A DNA stretch of 64,000 nt from Verrucomicrobium sp. BvORR106. Lineage in GTDB: Bacteria > Verrucomicrobiota > Verrucomicrobiia > Verrucomicrobiales > Verrucomicrobiaceae. The position numbers and the translations under genes were made by a program. This document shows positions 17,819 to 26,757 of the stretch, piece by piece; the stretch's first letter is position 1, and each line of letters opens with the position of its first letter. The notes beneath the pieces are model-generated. The model worked only from the letters and a program-made list of their open reading frames with translations, was not told the origin of the DNA and searched no databases. The stretch covers positions 62,001-126,000 of the forward strand of contig NZ_BATR01000031.1 of NCBI RefSeq assembly GCF_000739655.1. The letters are read 5' to 3'.

Positions 17819-18412
17819 ATGGACGGCGAGGCAATCATCTTTGGACTTGTGATTCGATGCATCTTTGGCGGCATCTGCGCAGCTATCGCAAGTTCCAAGG
17901 GGCGAAACCCTGTAGGGTGGTTCTTTATTGGTTTCTTTATCGCCTGCATCGGTCTGGTGATCGTGCTCTGCCTCCCCAACCTCCACGAGCAGCAGGAAGC
18001 CTCGCGGATTCAGGAGGACATGAACCGGCGGCTTCGGGAGCAACTCCGTCAGGAGCAGATGAAAGTGGACGCTCTGCGGGCGCACACCGCCGCCCGGCTG
18101 GATGCTCATGATGCTGCCCTGAAGATGGATACCCGCGCCACGGCTCCAGCACTGCTGGCATCGTCCCCACCCCGCCCCAGCTTGGGAGGCCCGCCTCAAT
18201 ATCGTCCCACCGCATTGGAGAACAACCGGCCCGTCTGGTTCTATCTGGACCAGAGCTCCTCCCAGCAGGGCCCGGTGACGCTGGCCCGGATCAAGGAGGA
18301 AGCTTCCATTGGAGCGGTTCATCAGGAGACCCTGGTCTGGCGGGAAGGCATGCCCGACTGGGCGCCCGCCCAGCAGACCCCTGAGTTGCAACCGCTCTTC
18401 CAAGTCTCCTGA
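17819..18412 (+). CDS. Membrane protein with C-terminal GYF_2 (DUF4339) domain
   Basis: A 197-residue protein with two N-terminal membrane segments (about 5-24 and 31-53), separated by a SSKGRNP turn. A charged coiled-coil stretch follows (about 55-95), then a Pro-rich linker. The C-terminal GYF_2 domain (about 138-190) has WFYLDQ, QQGPVTLARI, ETLVWREGMPDW and a final APAQQTPEL. GYF_2 domains are thought to bind partners or Pro-rich peptides. It sits between the CPBP protease gene and another membrane-protein gene, with the latter starting one base after its stop, so the three are very probably co-transcribed. Confidence 0.8.
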   Translation: MDGEAIIFGLVIRCIFGGICAAIASSKGRNPVGWFFIGFFIACIGLVIVLCLPNLHEQQEASRIQEDMNRRLREQLRQEQMKVDALRAHTAARLDAHDAALKMDTRATAPALLASSPPRPSLGGPPQYRPTALENNRPVWFYLDQSSSQQGPVTLARIKEEASIGAVHQETLVWREGMPDWAPAQQTPELQPLFQVS

Positions 18413-18413
18413 T

Positions 18414-19316
18414 ATGGCAGTGAGCGGCACCTACACTCTCGACGGTCTGCTCCAGGGTCCCAACCCTGGAGATGAGGCAGTGGAACACTGGGTCCAGCAG
18501 GCGGCCAAGTCCGGCCTGGACTTCAGCCTGGAACTGGATGGCGGGCAGTTCTCCCTGCTGGCCAGCAATGCGGAAAAGAAGTCATCCCGCCTCGTGGGGG
18601 GCGATCTTCAATCCGTGATGACCGCCGCGCTGGAGGCGTTCTCAGCCCTCTATGGTGGCTCGCCCGCCCCCCTCTACTCCACTCTCAGATCGCGAGAGAT
18701 GCGCGGCGGGGCAGAAATCCAGACCCTTTATTTCATCCAGCCCGACGGCAAGGTTTCGGTGCAGTCACGAAAAATCGGCACGGAAGCCCCCCCTCCTCCA
18801 CCGGGAGCGGCGGCGGCCAAACCCCGGCGTCACCTCCTGCTGCAAAGCTGTGGTCTCCTGGTGCTGCTGACCCTGCTCGGGATCGTTTCCCTTTTTCTGG
18901 TGGACTGGAAGGAGCTCTTTCATCGCACCAAGATGATCGTGCAGCCTTCCCAGGGGGTGGAGCTGGTATCCACCGCCACGGCGGACTACGTCAGCGTCAG
19001 CATCAAGTCTGTGAAGCAAATGGACGGCTACGTGGAGTTGGAGATCAAACGGGGACCCCGCTGGGCGGAAGCTCGGGCTCTCGACCTCAACGAGCCCATT
19101 CCCCATGGCGGAACTGCGATCCCGTGGCGGGACTTCCTGGCCCTCCAGGCCGTGAAACGCGGTTATATGTACTGCTGTTTCTACGACGAGCGCGGCGTGT
19201 ACACCGGTGAATCCATGATCCCCCTGGACCAGCTCAACACCCAGGAGTCCTTCCTGGGCCAGACCGCCATTCCCCGCACCCGCGCCATGTTGAAGAAGCT
19301 CGTGGTGAAACCGTGA
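18414..19316 (+). CDS. Single-pass membrane protein of unknown function
   Basis: A 300-residue protein beginning at the ATG one base after the GYF_2 gene stop. Residues 1-120 are a soluble, probably cytosolic domain without recognised motifs, followed by a PPPPP linker, one membrane segment (about 141-163) and an extracytoplasmic part of about 135 residues. I do not recognise the family. The tight spacing with the GYF_2 protein and the CPBP protease suggests a shared role, perhaps as a partner or substrate. A longer upstream reading that overlaps the GYF_2 gene was not accepted. Confidence 0.7.
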   Translation: MAVSGTYTLDGLLQGPNPGDEAVEHWVQQAAKSGLDFSLELDGGQFSLLASNAEKKSSRLVGGDLQSVMTAALEAFSALYGGSPAPLYSTLRSREMRGGAEIQTLYFIQPDGKVSVQSRKIGTEAPPPPPGAAAAKPRRHLLLQSCGLLVLLTLLGIVSLFLVDWKELFHRTKMIVQPSQGVELVSTATADYVSVSIKSVKQMDGYVELEIKRGPRWAEARALDLNEPIPHGGTAIPWRDFLALQAVKRGYMYCCFYDERGVYTGESMIPLDQLNTQESFLGQTAIPRTRAMLKKLVVKP

Positions 19317-19366
19317 GGGGATTCGCTGAGACTGCCTGGAGTGCGAGATTTTAGGGGTTCCTTCGT

Positions 19367-20314
19367 TTGCTTGTGAACCCTCGTATCAAAGGGCTGTCCG
19401 ATATCCACCGAACTTCCCCCGCCTTGCCCAAGCCTACCGCCTCCTCATCCTTCACCCTCTTTCCCGTCACTCATTTCGACCTCGCCGCCACGTTGAACAG
19501 CGGGCAGGTGTTCCACTGGCATGAGCAGGATGGGGTCTTCTTGGGATTGATCGGTGGGGAACTGGTCAGGGTCTCTCAACCAGAGCCGGGAATGCTGCAG
19601 ATTTCCCCTGGGCACGAGGAACTGGTCAGCCGCTACCTGGCGCTGGATCATGATCTGGCGAAGATGCAGCGCACGCTGCCCAAGCGAGATGCCCACCTCA
19701 AGCGGGCGCTCAAGTACTCGCCCGGTCTGCGGATCCTGCGTCAGCCGAGATGGGAGTGCCTCGCGACTTTCATCACCTCATCCCTGAAACAGGTGGCCCA
19801 CATCCGCCAGATCTCCCTGACGCTGCGGGAGCGTTTTGGGCACCCTGTGGCCACGGTAAACGGGGTGGTCCTGCACGCCTACCCCACCCCAGAAGCGCTC
19901 GCACAGGCGGGTGAAGCGGCCCTGCGTGCCTGCGGATTGGGGTACCGGGCGAAGTTTCTGCATCAGACGGCCTCCCGCATCGCCGAAGGAAACTTTGACC
20001 TGGAAGCGCCAGCCGCACTGGACGACGAGGCCGCGTGCGAGCTCCTCTGCACCCTGCCTGGGGTGGGGCCCAAGATCGCACAATGCACCCTGCTTTTCGC
20101 CTACGAGCGGCTGGGCGTCTTCCCCATCGACGTGTGGATCGAGCGCGCTCTGAGGGAGTTGTACTTCGCCGGAGCGGCGGAAAATGTGTCCGCGCGGGAA
20201 CTCCGGGAATTTGCCGTGACGCACTTCGGACCCTTTCGGGGCTACGCCCAACAGTGGCTTTTCCACCATGCGCGTACGAGCGGGACGTTTTCGCGGTTGC
20301 GTAAAGTGGTTTGA
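19367..20314 (+). CDS. 8-oxoguanine DNA glycosylase (OGG1 family, HhH-GPD)
   Basis: A 315-residue bifunctional DNA glycosylase that should remove 8-oxoguanine opposite C. The N-terminal OGG domain has FDLAATLNSGQVFHW. The helix-hairpin-helix and GPD segment reads LPGVGPKIAQC, with catalytic Lys236, and ends in PIDVWIERAL with Asp255. The Lys-Asp spacing of 19 is the same as in human OGG1 (Lys249, Asp268). The preceding SSLKQVAHI segment corresponds to the start of the HhH-GPD domain. The start is uncertain: TTG at 19367 or GTG at 19373, both ahead of the conserved domain. Confidence 0.88.
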   Translation: MLVNPRIKGLSDIHRTSPALPKPTASSSFTLFPVTHFDLAATLNSGQVFHWHEQDGVFLGLIGGELVRVSQPEPGMLQISPGHEELVSRYLALDHDLAKMQRTLPKRDAHLKRALKYSPGLRILRQPRWECLATFITSSLKQVAHIRQISLTLRERFGHPVATVNGVVLHAYPTPEALAQAGEAALRACGLGYRAKFLHQTASRIAEGNFDLEAPAALDDEAACELLCTLPGVGPKIAQCTLLFAYERLGVFPIDVWIERALRELYFAGAAENVSARELREFAVTHFGPFRGYAQQWLFHHARTSGTFSRLRKVV

Positions 20315-20344
20315 TTCTTGCAGAAGCGCTGTCAATAATCTGTC

Positions 20345-21673
20345 GTGGTCTACCAGGAAACCAAAGCCGTCAGGATTGGCATTGTCGGTTCGCTGACGAT
20401 GCATCTCCTGCTATTTCTTTTTGCGGCGCTATGGCTGAGCATGGCACCCGCCCGTGAAGCACCGTCGGCAAACCATGCCCAGACGCCGGTGGAGGAGGAG
20501 ACGCTGATTTTTCCGGATGATGTCCCAACGGAGATCGCAGCGGAGCCTGAACCTGAACCTGAGCCCACCCCTGAGCTGGAAAAAACGCCGCTCCAGACGA
20601 AGCCCAAGGAACAGTACGTGCGGACCACGCAGAACGCGGAGAGCCCCGAGGCCCCGAAGAATGCCGCCTTCGTCTCCGACCGCAATACTGTCGCCAGCTC
20701 CAAACTGCTCCCGGAAAAAAACGGGGAGCCTGGCCGCCCCACGACAAGAGGCTCAGATGAGCCCACGCAGGAACTGGCCAACCGGGAGTACAAAGACGGC
20801 GAAATCAAGAACGATGCCAGTTCCCCCTCCATGAGCGGGATCCCCACCCTGCCTCCGGTGACACTTGTCCCTCCGCCAACGCCCAAGGCCCCTGCCCCGG
20901 TCGTGGCGGCAGCCACCCCGCCTCCAGTACCGGTCCAGGCCGTGCCTGAGGTGAAGCCGGCACCCGCGCCCGCCCCTGCGCCACCGGCCCGCCAGGAACC
21001 GCCCATGACCTCTCCCACGCTGGATGAGCCCAAGCTTTCCCTGCCAGACCTCGCCATGAAGGTGGAGTCCCGCTCCGAGCAGATGGTGCGTGAGCTGGAG
21101 GCCCAGCTTCGCAAAGCGGATGCTGTGGACACCCCGCCAGCCACGCCCCGCACTCCCACTACCGCCTTGGAAATGCGTACACCGCTGGACGGCGCCCAGC
21201 CGGGTATCCCCCAGCCTCCCCTCCCGCAAGGCGGGACCCAGAGTGATCGCTCCCCGCTGGTCCCACCGGTGCCCAAGTCCCAGCAGAGTGCCTTCACCCC
21301 CCATACCCGCACTAGCGAGACCAAGGGCACCATCAGCAACATCGGCTCAGAAGACTCCGTGGCTGCCGCCGTCACTCCCGTGGGCCGCTACATGCGCCAG
21401 GTGACCAGCGCCGTGGAAAAGAAGTGGCACTACTATCGCAGCCGTGAGTCCGACGCAGTGGAGCCCGGCCGCCTCAGCCTGAAGTTCTACGTGAACAAAT
21501 ATGGCAAGGTGGAAGACTTGAAATTCACCATGAAAGATGCCAATCCCTTGATGGAAGACTTCACCATCGAGGCCATCCTCAAGGCTGAGATTCCCCCCAT
21601 TCCCTTGGACCTGGTTCCCATCCTGGACAAAGAGCGCCTGGAGATCAACTACGACATCGTCATCCATCCCTAA
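20345..21673 (+). CDS. TonB-family energy transducer with long Pro/Glu-rich linker
   Basis: A 442-residue protein: a single N-terminal membrane segment (about 10-33), a very long Pro/Ala/Glu-rich periplasmic region (about 35-330) that includes one helical stretch, and a TonB/TolA-like C-terminal domain (about 345-442) with VGRYMRQVTSAVEKKWHYY and a final NYDIVIHP. It starts with GTG at 20345. The linker is long for TonB, which suggests it must span a wide periplasm or bind peptidoglycan. exbB and exbD follow at 10 and 57 bp, so this is a TonB-ExbB-ExbD or Tol-type operon. No TonB-dependent receptor gene is nearby, and whether it serves uptake or envelope stability is open. Confidence 0.8.
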   Translation: MVYQETKAVRIGIVGSLTMHLLLFLFAALWLSMAPAREAPSANHAQTPVEEETLIFPDDVPTEIAAEPEPEPEPTPELEKTPLQTKPKEQYVRTTQNAESPEAPKNAAFVSDRNTVASSKLLPEKNGEPGRPTTRGSDEPTQELANREYKDGEIKNDASSPSMSGIPTLPPVTLVPPPTPKAPAPVVAAATPPPVPVQAVPEVKPAPAPAPAPPARQEPPMTSPTLDEPKLSLPDLAMKVESRSEQMVRELEAQLRKADAVDTPPATPRTPTTALEMRTPLDGAQPGIPQPPLPQGGTQSDRSPLVPPVPKSQQSAFTPHTRTSETKGTISNIGSEDSVAAAVTPVGRYMRQVTSAVEKKWHYYRSRESDAVEPGRLSLKFYVNKYGKVEDLKFTMKDANPLMEDFTIEAILKAEIPPIPLDLVPILDKERLEINYDIVIHP

Positions 21674-21683
21674 TCACCTGCCC

Positions 21684-22388
21684 ATGTTCGAACCTGTCTG
21701 CCTCGCCGTCCTCAATAATGGATTAACGCATATCTGGAACTTCCTCGTGGGAGGAGGGCAGGTCATGATCCTGATCGTGCTCTGCTCGATCATCTCCGCG
21801 ACGGTGATCATCATGAAGGCACTCCAGCTCCGGGACAGCATCCTGTTCCCCGCGCACATTGAGGAGGAGATCCGCAAGATCGAGCGCTATGCCACCACTG
21901 GGGACATCACCCCGCTCCAGAACATGCTGGAGGAAGATGGCAGCGTGGCCGCCCAGCTCGGCATCATCGCCATTTCCGGCAAGCACGAAACGCGTGAGGA
22001 AAACAACGAGGCGTGCGAAACCGCCGCTCACGTGATCCTGCACAGACTGGAAACGGGTGTGCCGCTCCTGGAGGTCATCGTCACCGTCTCCCCGCTGCTC
22101 GGCCTTCTGGGCGCGGTGGTGGGTCTTGTGACCGTCTTCTCCACCTTCGGCACCGGCGGAGCCGTGCCGGATGCGGACAGCCAGCAGGTGGCCAAGGGGA
22201 TTGCCGAGGCGCTCCACAGCACCATCGCCGGCCTCTTGGTGGCCATCCCGACCGTTATTGCCCACGGCTACTTCAGCCGCAAGCTGGACGCCATCTCGGT
22301 GCGTATGGAGCTCATCCTCCGCCGCGCCATTCACGACTTCCACCGCCACTTCGAAGTGCGTCGCTCCCCGCTGGCTGGCCGCTATTGA
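21684..22388 (+). CDS. exbB: ExbB/TolQ/MotA-family proton channel protein
   Basis: A 234-residue inner-membrane protein with three membrane segments in the ExbB pattern: one near residues 12-38, and two in the C-terminal half (LLEVIVTVSPLLGLLGAVVG and the segment around STIAGLLVAIPTVI). The latter two contain the conserved small and polar residues lining the ExbB pore. It should form the proton-driven motor with the ExbD protein encoded next, moving the TonB-like protein encoded before it. TolQ is an equally valid name for the family. Confidence 0.88.
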   Translation: MFEPVCLAVLNNGLTHIWNFLVGGGQVMILIVLCSIISATVIIMKALQLRDSILFPAHIEEEIRKIERYATTGDITPLQNMLEEDGSVAAQLGIIAISGKHETREENNEACETAAHVILHRLETGVPLLEVIVTVSPLLGLLGAVVGLVTVFSTFGTGGAVPDADSQQVAKGIAEALHSTIAGLLVAIPTVIAHGYFSRKLDAISVRMELILRRAIHDFHRHFEVRRSPLAGRY

Positions 22389-22445
22389 GCCCTTCGCCCT
22401 CCCTGCAGAGAAAGAGATGAGAAGCGCTGAAGCCGCCCTGCCCGC

Positions 22446-22901
22446 ATGAACATCCGCCGCAAAAAACGCACCACGCCCCAGATCCCCATCGTGGCTCTGG
22501 TAGACATCCTTGTGATCGTGCTGCTCTTCATCGTGGCGACCACGACGTTCCGTCAGCAGAAGACGCAGATGAAGATCAACCTCCCCACCTCCAAGGCGCT
22601 GGGAGTCAACTCCCCGTCGAACGAGAAGCGGACCACTCTGGCCATCACGCCGGAGCGCAAGATCCTGCTTGATGGCACCGAGGTTACCGCTGACAAGCTC
22701 GCCGAAGCGCTCGCCGCCTTCCGTGAGCGGGATCCGAAAGCGAAGTTGGAACTTCAGGCCGACAAGGAAACTCCGCTTGGACTCCTCGTCCGAGTGTGGG
22801 ATTCTCTGAAATCGGCTGGCATTCCGATCAACGACGTGCCGGCCCGCATCCAGCGTGGCATGGTCGCTCCCGCAGCCTCCGCCGCCGCCACGGCCCCGTA
22901 A
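22446..22901 (+). CDS. exbD: ExbD/TolR-family motor protein
   Basis: A 151-residue protein with a basic N-terminus (RRKKR), one membrane segment (about 13-34) and a periplasmic domain. The segment PIVALVDILVIVLLFIV carries the single conserved aspartate that takes the proton in ExbD/TolR. The periplasmic part ends in an Ala-rich tail. It is the last gene of the tonB-exbB-exbD run. A hairpin-rich stretch of 135 bp separates it from peptide deformylase. Confidence 0.88.
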   Translation: MNIRRKKRTTPQIPIVALVDILVIVLLFIVATTTFRQQKTQMKINLPTSKALGVNSPSNEKRTTLAITPERKILLDGTEVTADKLAEALAAFRERDPKAKLELQADKETPLGLLVRVWDSLKSAGIPINDVPARIQRGMVAPAASAAATAP

Positions 22902-22960
22902 TTCAGTTCACTTCAGACCTGACACCCCGCTTTGGCGGGGTCCAGCTCCTGATTTTTGCC

Positions 22961-22987
22961 TGCGGATCGCCCTTCCGGCGGTCCGCA
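22961..22987 (+). promoter_or_regulatory. Stable hairpin between exbD and def
   Basis: TGCGGATCGCC at 22961-22971 pairs with GGCGGTCCGCA at 22977-22987 (11 bp with one G-U pair, five-base loop). A smaller ACCCCGC/GCGGGGT hairpin lies just before it (22923-22941). Neither is followed by a proper T run, so they are more likely mRNA structure or weak terminators than a strong terminator. Confidence 0.4.
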
Positions 22988-23036
22988 AGCGTTTCCAAAA
23001 TAGACCCCAGTCAAATCTTCATACCCGTCATCATTC

Positions 23037-23615
23037 ATGATCCTGCCCATTGTCATCTACGGCGACCCCGTTCTTCGCGTGAAGTGCAAGCCCATCACCG
23101 AAGTAACTGAGGAAATCCGGAAGCTGTCGCAGGACATGATTGAGACCATGCACAACGCCCGCGGCGTGGGCCTGGCTGCACCGCAGGTGGGGATTGCCCT
23201 GCAACTCGCCGTGATCGAAGTGCCGCCGGACGATGAGTCCGTGACTTATGTCCGTATCAACGGTGAAGACACCCCGCTGGCCGAGGCCATGCCCCTGATC
23301 TTCCTCAATCCCAAACTCGACCACGGCAAAGAAAAGGCCATGGGCGAAGAGGGTTGCCTGAGCATGCCCGATCTGCGCAGCGAAGTCCGCCGCTCCGCCG
23401 GGGTGAAGGTGGAATACCAGACGCTCGACGGGGAGACCCGGACCATCGAGGCCGACGGCCTGCTCGCCCGTGCCCTGCAACACGAGATCGACCACCTCAA
23501 CGGCATCCTCTTCATCGACCGCCTCTCCGCCGCCGCCAAGCTGGGTGTGCGCCGCAAGCTCAAGCGCCTCATGCTGGAATGGGAAGAAGATGGTCTGATC
23601 CCGTCGAAGCGATAG
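23037..23615 (+). CDS. def: Peptide deformylase
   Basis: A 192-residue metalloenzyme that removes the formyl group from nascent proteins in the cytoplasm. All three signature motifs are intact: GVGLAAPQ (43-50), EGCLS with metal ligand Cys107, and HEIDH (149-153). Length and domain order are normal. The gene lies downstream of exbD and converges on the last gene of the Nit1C cluster. No fmt gene is adjacent. Confidence 0.96.
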   Translation: MILPIVIYGDPVLRVKCKPITEVTEEIRKLSQDMIETMHNARGVGLAAPQVGIALQLAVIEVPPDDESVTYVRINGEDTPLAEAMPLIFLNPKLDHGKEKAMGEEGCLSMPDLRSEVRRSAGVKVEYQTLDGETRTIEADGLLARALQHEIDHLNGILFIDRLSAAAKLGVRRKLKRLMLEWEEDGLIPSKR

Positions 23616-23706
23616 TTCGATGATTCAGTAATACGGTAGGACCGTAAACCAGGGGGTCCGGGAGGGAGTAGAAGGCAGGGTGGGCGCCGATAGGCACAGC
23701 CCTGCC

Positions 23707-24681
23707 TTACAACGCAACGGCGGCGATGGACGGCGATGATTCGATCTCGGCAAAGGTCACCTTTTGGTCCTGCCAGGCCAGTTCGAGGAGCTTGCTGTCC
23801 GTGATGCTGCCGACCGGGGCGCAGGCGATGCCGCTTCCCGCGAACACGCGGCAGACTTCATCCACATGCTCCGTTGCGGCCGTGAGCAGATATCCATAGC
23901 TGGGGAAGGAGAGCAGCCAGCGGCTCAGATCCACGTCCGGAGGCTGGGGAAGCTGATCCAGCTGCACCACCGCCCCTGCGGCAGAAGTGGCCAGCAACAT
24001 CGCCAGCGTGCCCAGCAAGCCGCCATTACTGAGATCCTTGCCGGCCGTAAGCAGTCCGGCCTCTGCCAGTTGGGGCAACAGCTTGAGATCGGCCTGCAGC
24101 CTCTCCGGTGGCGAGCCCACACTGGCATTCCAGAAAACGGTGCCCTCTCCGCGATAAGCCCCGCGCAAGTCCACTGCCATCAGCAGGGTGTCACCCGGTT
24201 TGGCGTCGAAGCTCGTGATCAATTTCTTCGCGCGTCCCACCACGGCCACAGCCAGCAGGGGAGTGCGTCCCTTGCCAAAGCGCGTGGTATGTCCGCCGAC
24301 AATCGGCACGCCATACGCAGCCGAGGCCGCCTGCATGCCGGCCCACAATTCTGCCGTCACGGGAGAACCTTCTTCCGTCCAGACCACATCCACCAGAGCC
24401 GTGGGTGAGCCTCCCATCGCGGCGATGTCACTGAGATTCACCATCACCGCACTGTACCCGGCAAACCAGGGGTCGAGTTCGATGAAACCTTCGATCATGC
24501 CCTCGGCGGCAAAGAGGAGGAACCCGTCGCTGTCTGGGATGGCAGCCGTGTCATCGCCGATCGCGATCTTCTGCGCCGTCCCCAGAGCAGGGGAGTAGGC
24601 GGAGGCGATCTTGAGCTTCTCCACCACATTGGGGTGCTCAAGCAGGCTCAGGGCCAGGGATTCAAGCTGGTCGGGGGTCAT
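23707..24681 (-). CDS. nitF: Nit1C cluster AIR-synthase-like protein (sll0787 family)
   Basis: A 324-residue protein of the AIR synthase/ThiL/SelD superfamily, matching the Nit1C-associated sll0787 group. The ATP-grasp-like N-terminal part has IGDDTAAI (41-48) and VNLSDIAAMGG (81-91), and the linker region has VGGHT (128-132); these carry the metal and nucleotide-binding acidic residues of the superfamily. It should perform an ATP-dependent phosphorylation or amidine-forming step on an unknown small substrate. It is the last gene of the cluster, 99 bp after the acetyltransferase gene. The letter assignment follows the Pseudomonas nitBCDEFGH scheme as I recall it. Confidence 0.85.
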   Translation of the reverse strand: MTPDQLESLALSLLEHPNVVEKLKIASAYSPALGTAQKIAIGDDTAAIPDSDGFLLFAAEGMIEGFIELDPWFAGYSAVMVNLSDIAAMGGSPTALVDVVWTEEGSPVTAELWAGMQAASAAYGVPIVGGHTTRFGKGRTPLLAVAVVGRAKKLITSFDAKPGDTLLMAVDLRGAYRGEGTVFWNASVGSPPERLQADLKLLPQLAEAGLLTAGKDLSNGGLLGTLAMLLATSAAGAVVQLDQLPQPPDVDLSRWLLSFPSYGYLLTAATEHVDEVCRVFAGSGIACAPVGSITDSKLLELAWQDQKVTFAEIESSPSIAAVAL

Positions 24682-24780
24682 GGGAAAGGCAGGAGGAAGG
24701 ACGACACGCTCAAAAAGGAAACGGAGCTGAGGCCGCGGCCCAGCGTGTCATTCATCCAGTCTCACATCGGCACCTGCGGC

Positions 24781-25347
24781 TCACGCCACCAACTCTGCCG
24801 GAGGATAGTGCCCGAGTTCCGCCTCCATGTGGGCATGCACCCGCCCATGCAGCACCTTCTCCTCCAGCTTGAGCCAGTGCAGGCGCTGAAAGAATCGCGC
24901 ATTCTGCTCCTGCACATTGGCCAGGAAACGGTCGCAGCCGATGGCGTTGGCCGTGGAGACCGCCTTGTAGATGAGACCCGCCCCGAGAGCTCCAAAACCC
25001 CGGTGCACCGGCTGATGATTCCGCACGCTCACCCCTGGACTCATCTCCGTGAGCCGCCGGTGCGCCTTGTGCACACACAACCGACTCCCATACCAGAGGC
25101 GGGGCTGGCGTTCATCGATCCGCACCGTGCCCACCACCTCATCCACCATGCCAGCCACCAGGGTGGCACAGATGATGGGGATGGCATGGTCATCCACTTC
25201 ATCGCGATCATGCTCCACAAAGACGCCCTGTTCTTCGCAGAAAACGTCCCGCCTCAGATTCCAGTAGCCCTGCAGCTCCTGGGGAGTCCGGGCGATCTTG
25301 AACACAAAGTCCCGGGGCTTGTACTCTGGAAAGGGGTCAAAGAGCAT
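24781..25347 (-). CDS. nitE: Nit1C cluster GNAT acetyltransferase (MSMEG_0567/sll0786 family)
   Basis: A 188-residue acyltransferase of the GNAT fold: the N-terminal half has RRDVFCEEQGVF and a Val/Thr-rich central strand (VVGTVRIDE), and the acetyl-CoA loop is in HRGFGALGAGL, with CDRFLANVQEQNARFFQRLHW at the end, as in autoinducer-synthase-like GNATs. I use the ATG at 25347, which begins MLFDPFPEY. A longer reading to 25398 adds an unconserved leader. The substrate is unknown, though the cluster suggests a nitrogen-containing small molecule. It is 63 bp from the flavoprotein gene upstream. Confidence 0.82.
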   Translation of the reverse strand: MLFDPFPEYKPRDFVFKIARTPQELQGYWNLRRDVFCEEQGVFVEHDRDEVDDHAIPIICATLVAGMVDEVVGTVRIDERQPRLWYGSRLCVHKAHRRLTEMSPGVSVRNHQPVHRGFGALGAGLIYKAVSTANAIGCDRFLANVQEQNARFFQRLHWLKLEEKVLHGRVHAHMEAELGHYPPAELVA

Positions 25348-25410
25348 GGTGGGAAGGGATGAGAGGACCGTTAATCCGTCTTGCAAAGGTTGTGCCAAGC
25401 GGGCGGCTCA

Positions 25411-26703
25411 TCATGAGCCAAGGGCCAGTTCGTTGAGCTTGCGCCCCGCCAGAGACTTGGTGGTATTGTGCCGGGCCTCGACACAGTCAGCGAGGAACCG
25501 GGCATCATCCGCCACGCCGGAGAACCGGCCGGAGCCCCAGGTGTGCTGCCAGGGGAGACCTAGGAAATAAACACCTTGCACATTGGTGACGCCCCGCTGG
25601 TGGCTGGGGTAGCCTTTGCCGTCGAACACCGGGATCTCCAGCCAGCGGTAGTCTGTCTGGAAGCCCATGCTCCAGATGATGGAACGGATGCCGGCGGCGG
25701 CGAAGTCGAGATCCGGCGATTCTGCGGGCGGTTCCCACACGGGCACATAGCGCTCCTCCTGCGGAACATCGATGCCACGTGAAGCGATGTACTTGTCGAT
25801 CGTGTTCTTGATGCTGTCCGCCACGTTGTCTGCGTTGTCGAGGTTCTGCTTCAAGTCGGTCCCAAACTTGAGCTGCCCCTGGCGCATCTCCAGCAGGCGG
25901 CCGTGCAGCTGCATGCCCTCCAGGGCGAACTTGCGCAGATCGATGTCGCGCCCGCCATCACGCCCGGTCACATAGTGGTTGGCCTTGGCCCGCACACGCT
26001 CTTTCAGCGGGTGCTCGTGCACGGGCAGGTTGTAGTAGCCCATCTCGTGCAGCCAATCCACGACGTCCTTCCCGCGATAACGGCGAGCGGTGCGGGGAGC
26101 ACCACCCACACAGAGATGCACCTTCCTTCCTTCGAGGTGCAGATCCTCTGCGATCTGGCAGCCGGACTGACCGGTGCCAACCACCAGCACCGCCCCCTCC
26201 GGCAGCGCGGCGGAACTCTTGTAGTCGGAGGAATGCATCTGCACGATGTCCTCGGGAAACTTCTCCGCCATGCGCGGCACGGTGGCCGTATGGTAGCCGC
26301 CCGTGGCAATCACCACCTGCCCGGCGGTGAACTCGCCTTCACTGGTGCTTATTTCATAAATCCCCGACTCATGGCGGCGGACCCGATGTACGGTCACGCC
26401 CTCGCGCAGCGGGGGATTGAAGAGCTTCACGTAGTCTTCGATGTACTTGACGATCTCATCCTTCTTCATGAAGCCATTGGGGTCGTCGCCGGAGTACTTG
26501 AACCCCGGCAGGGAGCACTGCCAGTTGGGCGTGACGAGACAGAAGTTGTCCCAGCGCTTGGAGCGCCAAGCCTCGGCAAAGCGGTGCTTTTCAAAGATGA
26601 GGTGGTCGATGCCCCGTTCCTTGAGGCAGTAGCTCATGGAGAGGCCGGCCTGGCCTCCGCCGATGATGATGACAGGGTAGTGATGGGTGGGCATGACGGA
26701 CAT
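25411..26703 (-). CDS. nitH: Nit1C cluster flavin-dependent oxidoreductase (MSMEG_0569 family)
   Basis: A 430-residue flavoprotein monooxygenase-like enzyme. The first Rossmann motif GGGQAG (15-20) is for FAD and the second, GTGQSG (176-181), for NAD(P)H. WRSKRWDNFCLVTPNW is a conserved family stretch, and the C-terminus contains GLPWQHTWGSGRFSG. It resembles the YUCCA/CzcO-like branch, and the cluster context identifies it as the Nit1C member. Oxidation of an amine or nitrile-related metabolite is a reasonable inference. The actual reaction is unknown. Confidence 0.87.
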   Translation of the reverse strand: MSVMPTHHYPVIIIGGGQAGLSMSYCLKERGIDHLIFEKHRFAEAWRSKRWDNFCLVTPNWQCSLPGFKYSGDDPNGFMKKDEIVKYIEDYVKLFNPPLREGVTVHRVRRHESGIYEISTSEGEFTAGQVVIATGGYHTATVPRMAEKFPEDIVQMHSSDYKSSAALPEGAVLVVGTGQSGCQIAEDLHLEGRKVHLCVGGAPRTARRYRGKDVVDWLHEMGYYNLPVHEHPLKERVRAKANHYVTGRDGGRDIDLRKFALEGMQLHGRLLEMRQGQLKFGTDLKQNLDNADNVADSIKNTIDKYIASRGIDVPQEERYVPVWEPPAESPDLDFAAAGIRSIIWSMGFQTDYRWLEIPVFDGKGYPSHQRGVTNVQGVYFLGLPWQHTWGSGRFSGVADDARFLADCVEARHNTTKSLAGRKLNELALGS

Positions 26704-26757
26704 GGCAGAAGGTTGGGGTGCTCGAACTCTGGTTTCAGGGGCGGGAAAGGGGTCGCG

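Noticed and set aside
16634-18430. Minus-strand 598-codon ORF over marR, the CPBP gene and the GYF_2 gene
   Set aside because: Covers three plus-strand genes with clear motifs. Its product is His/Gln/Gly-rich without any family, typical of an antisense frame.
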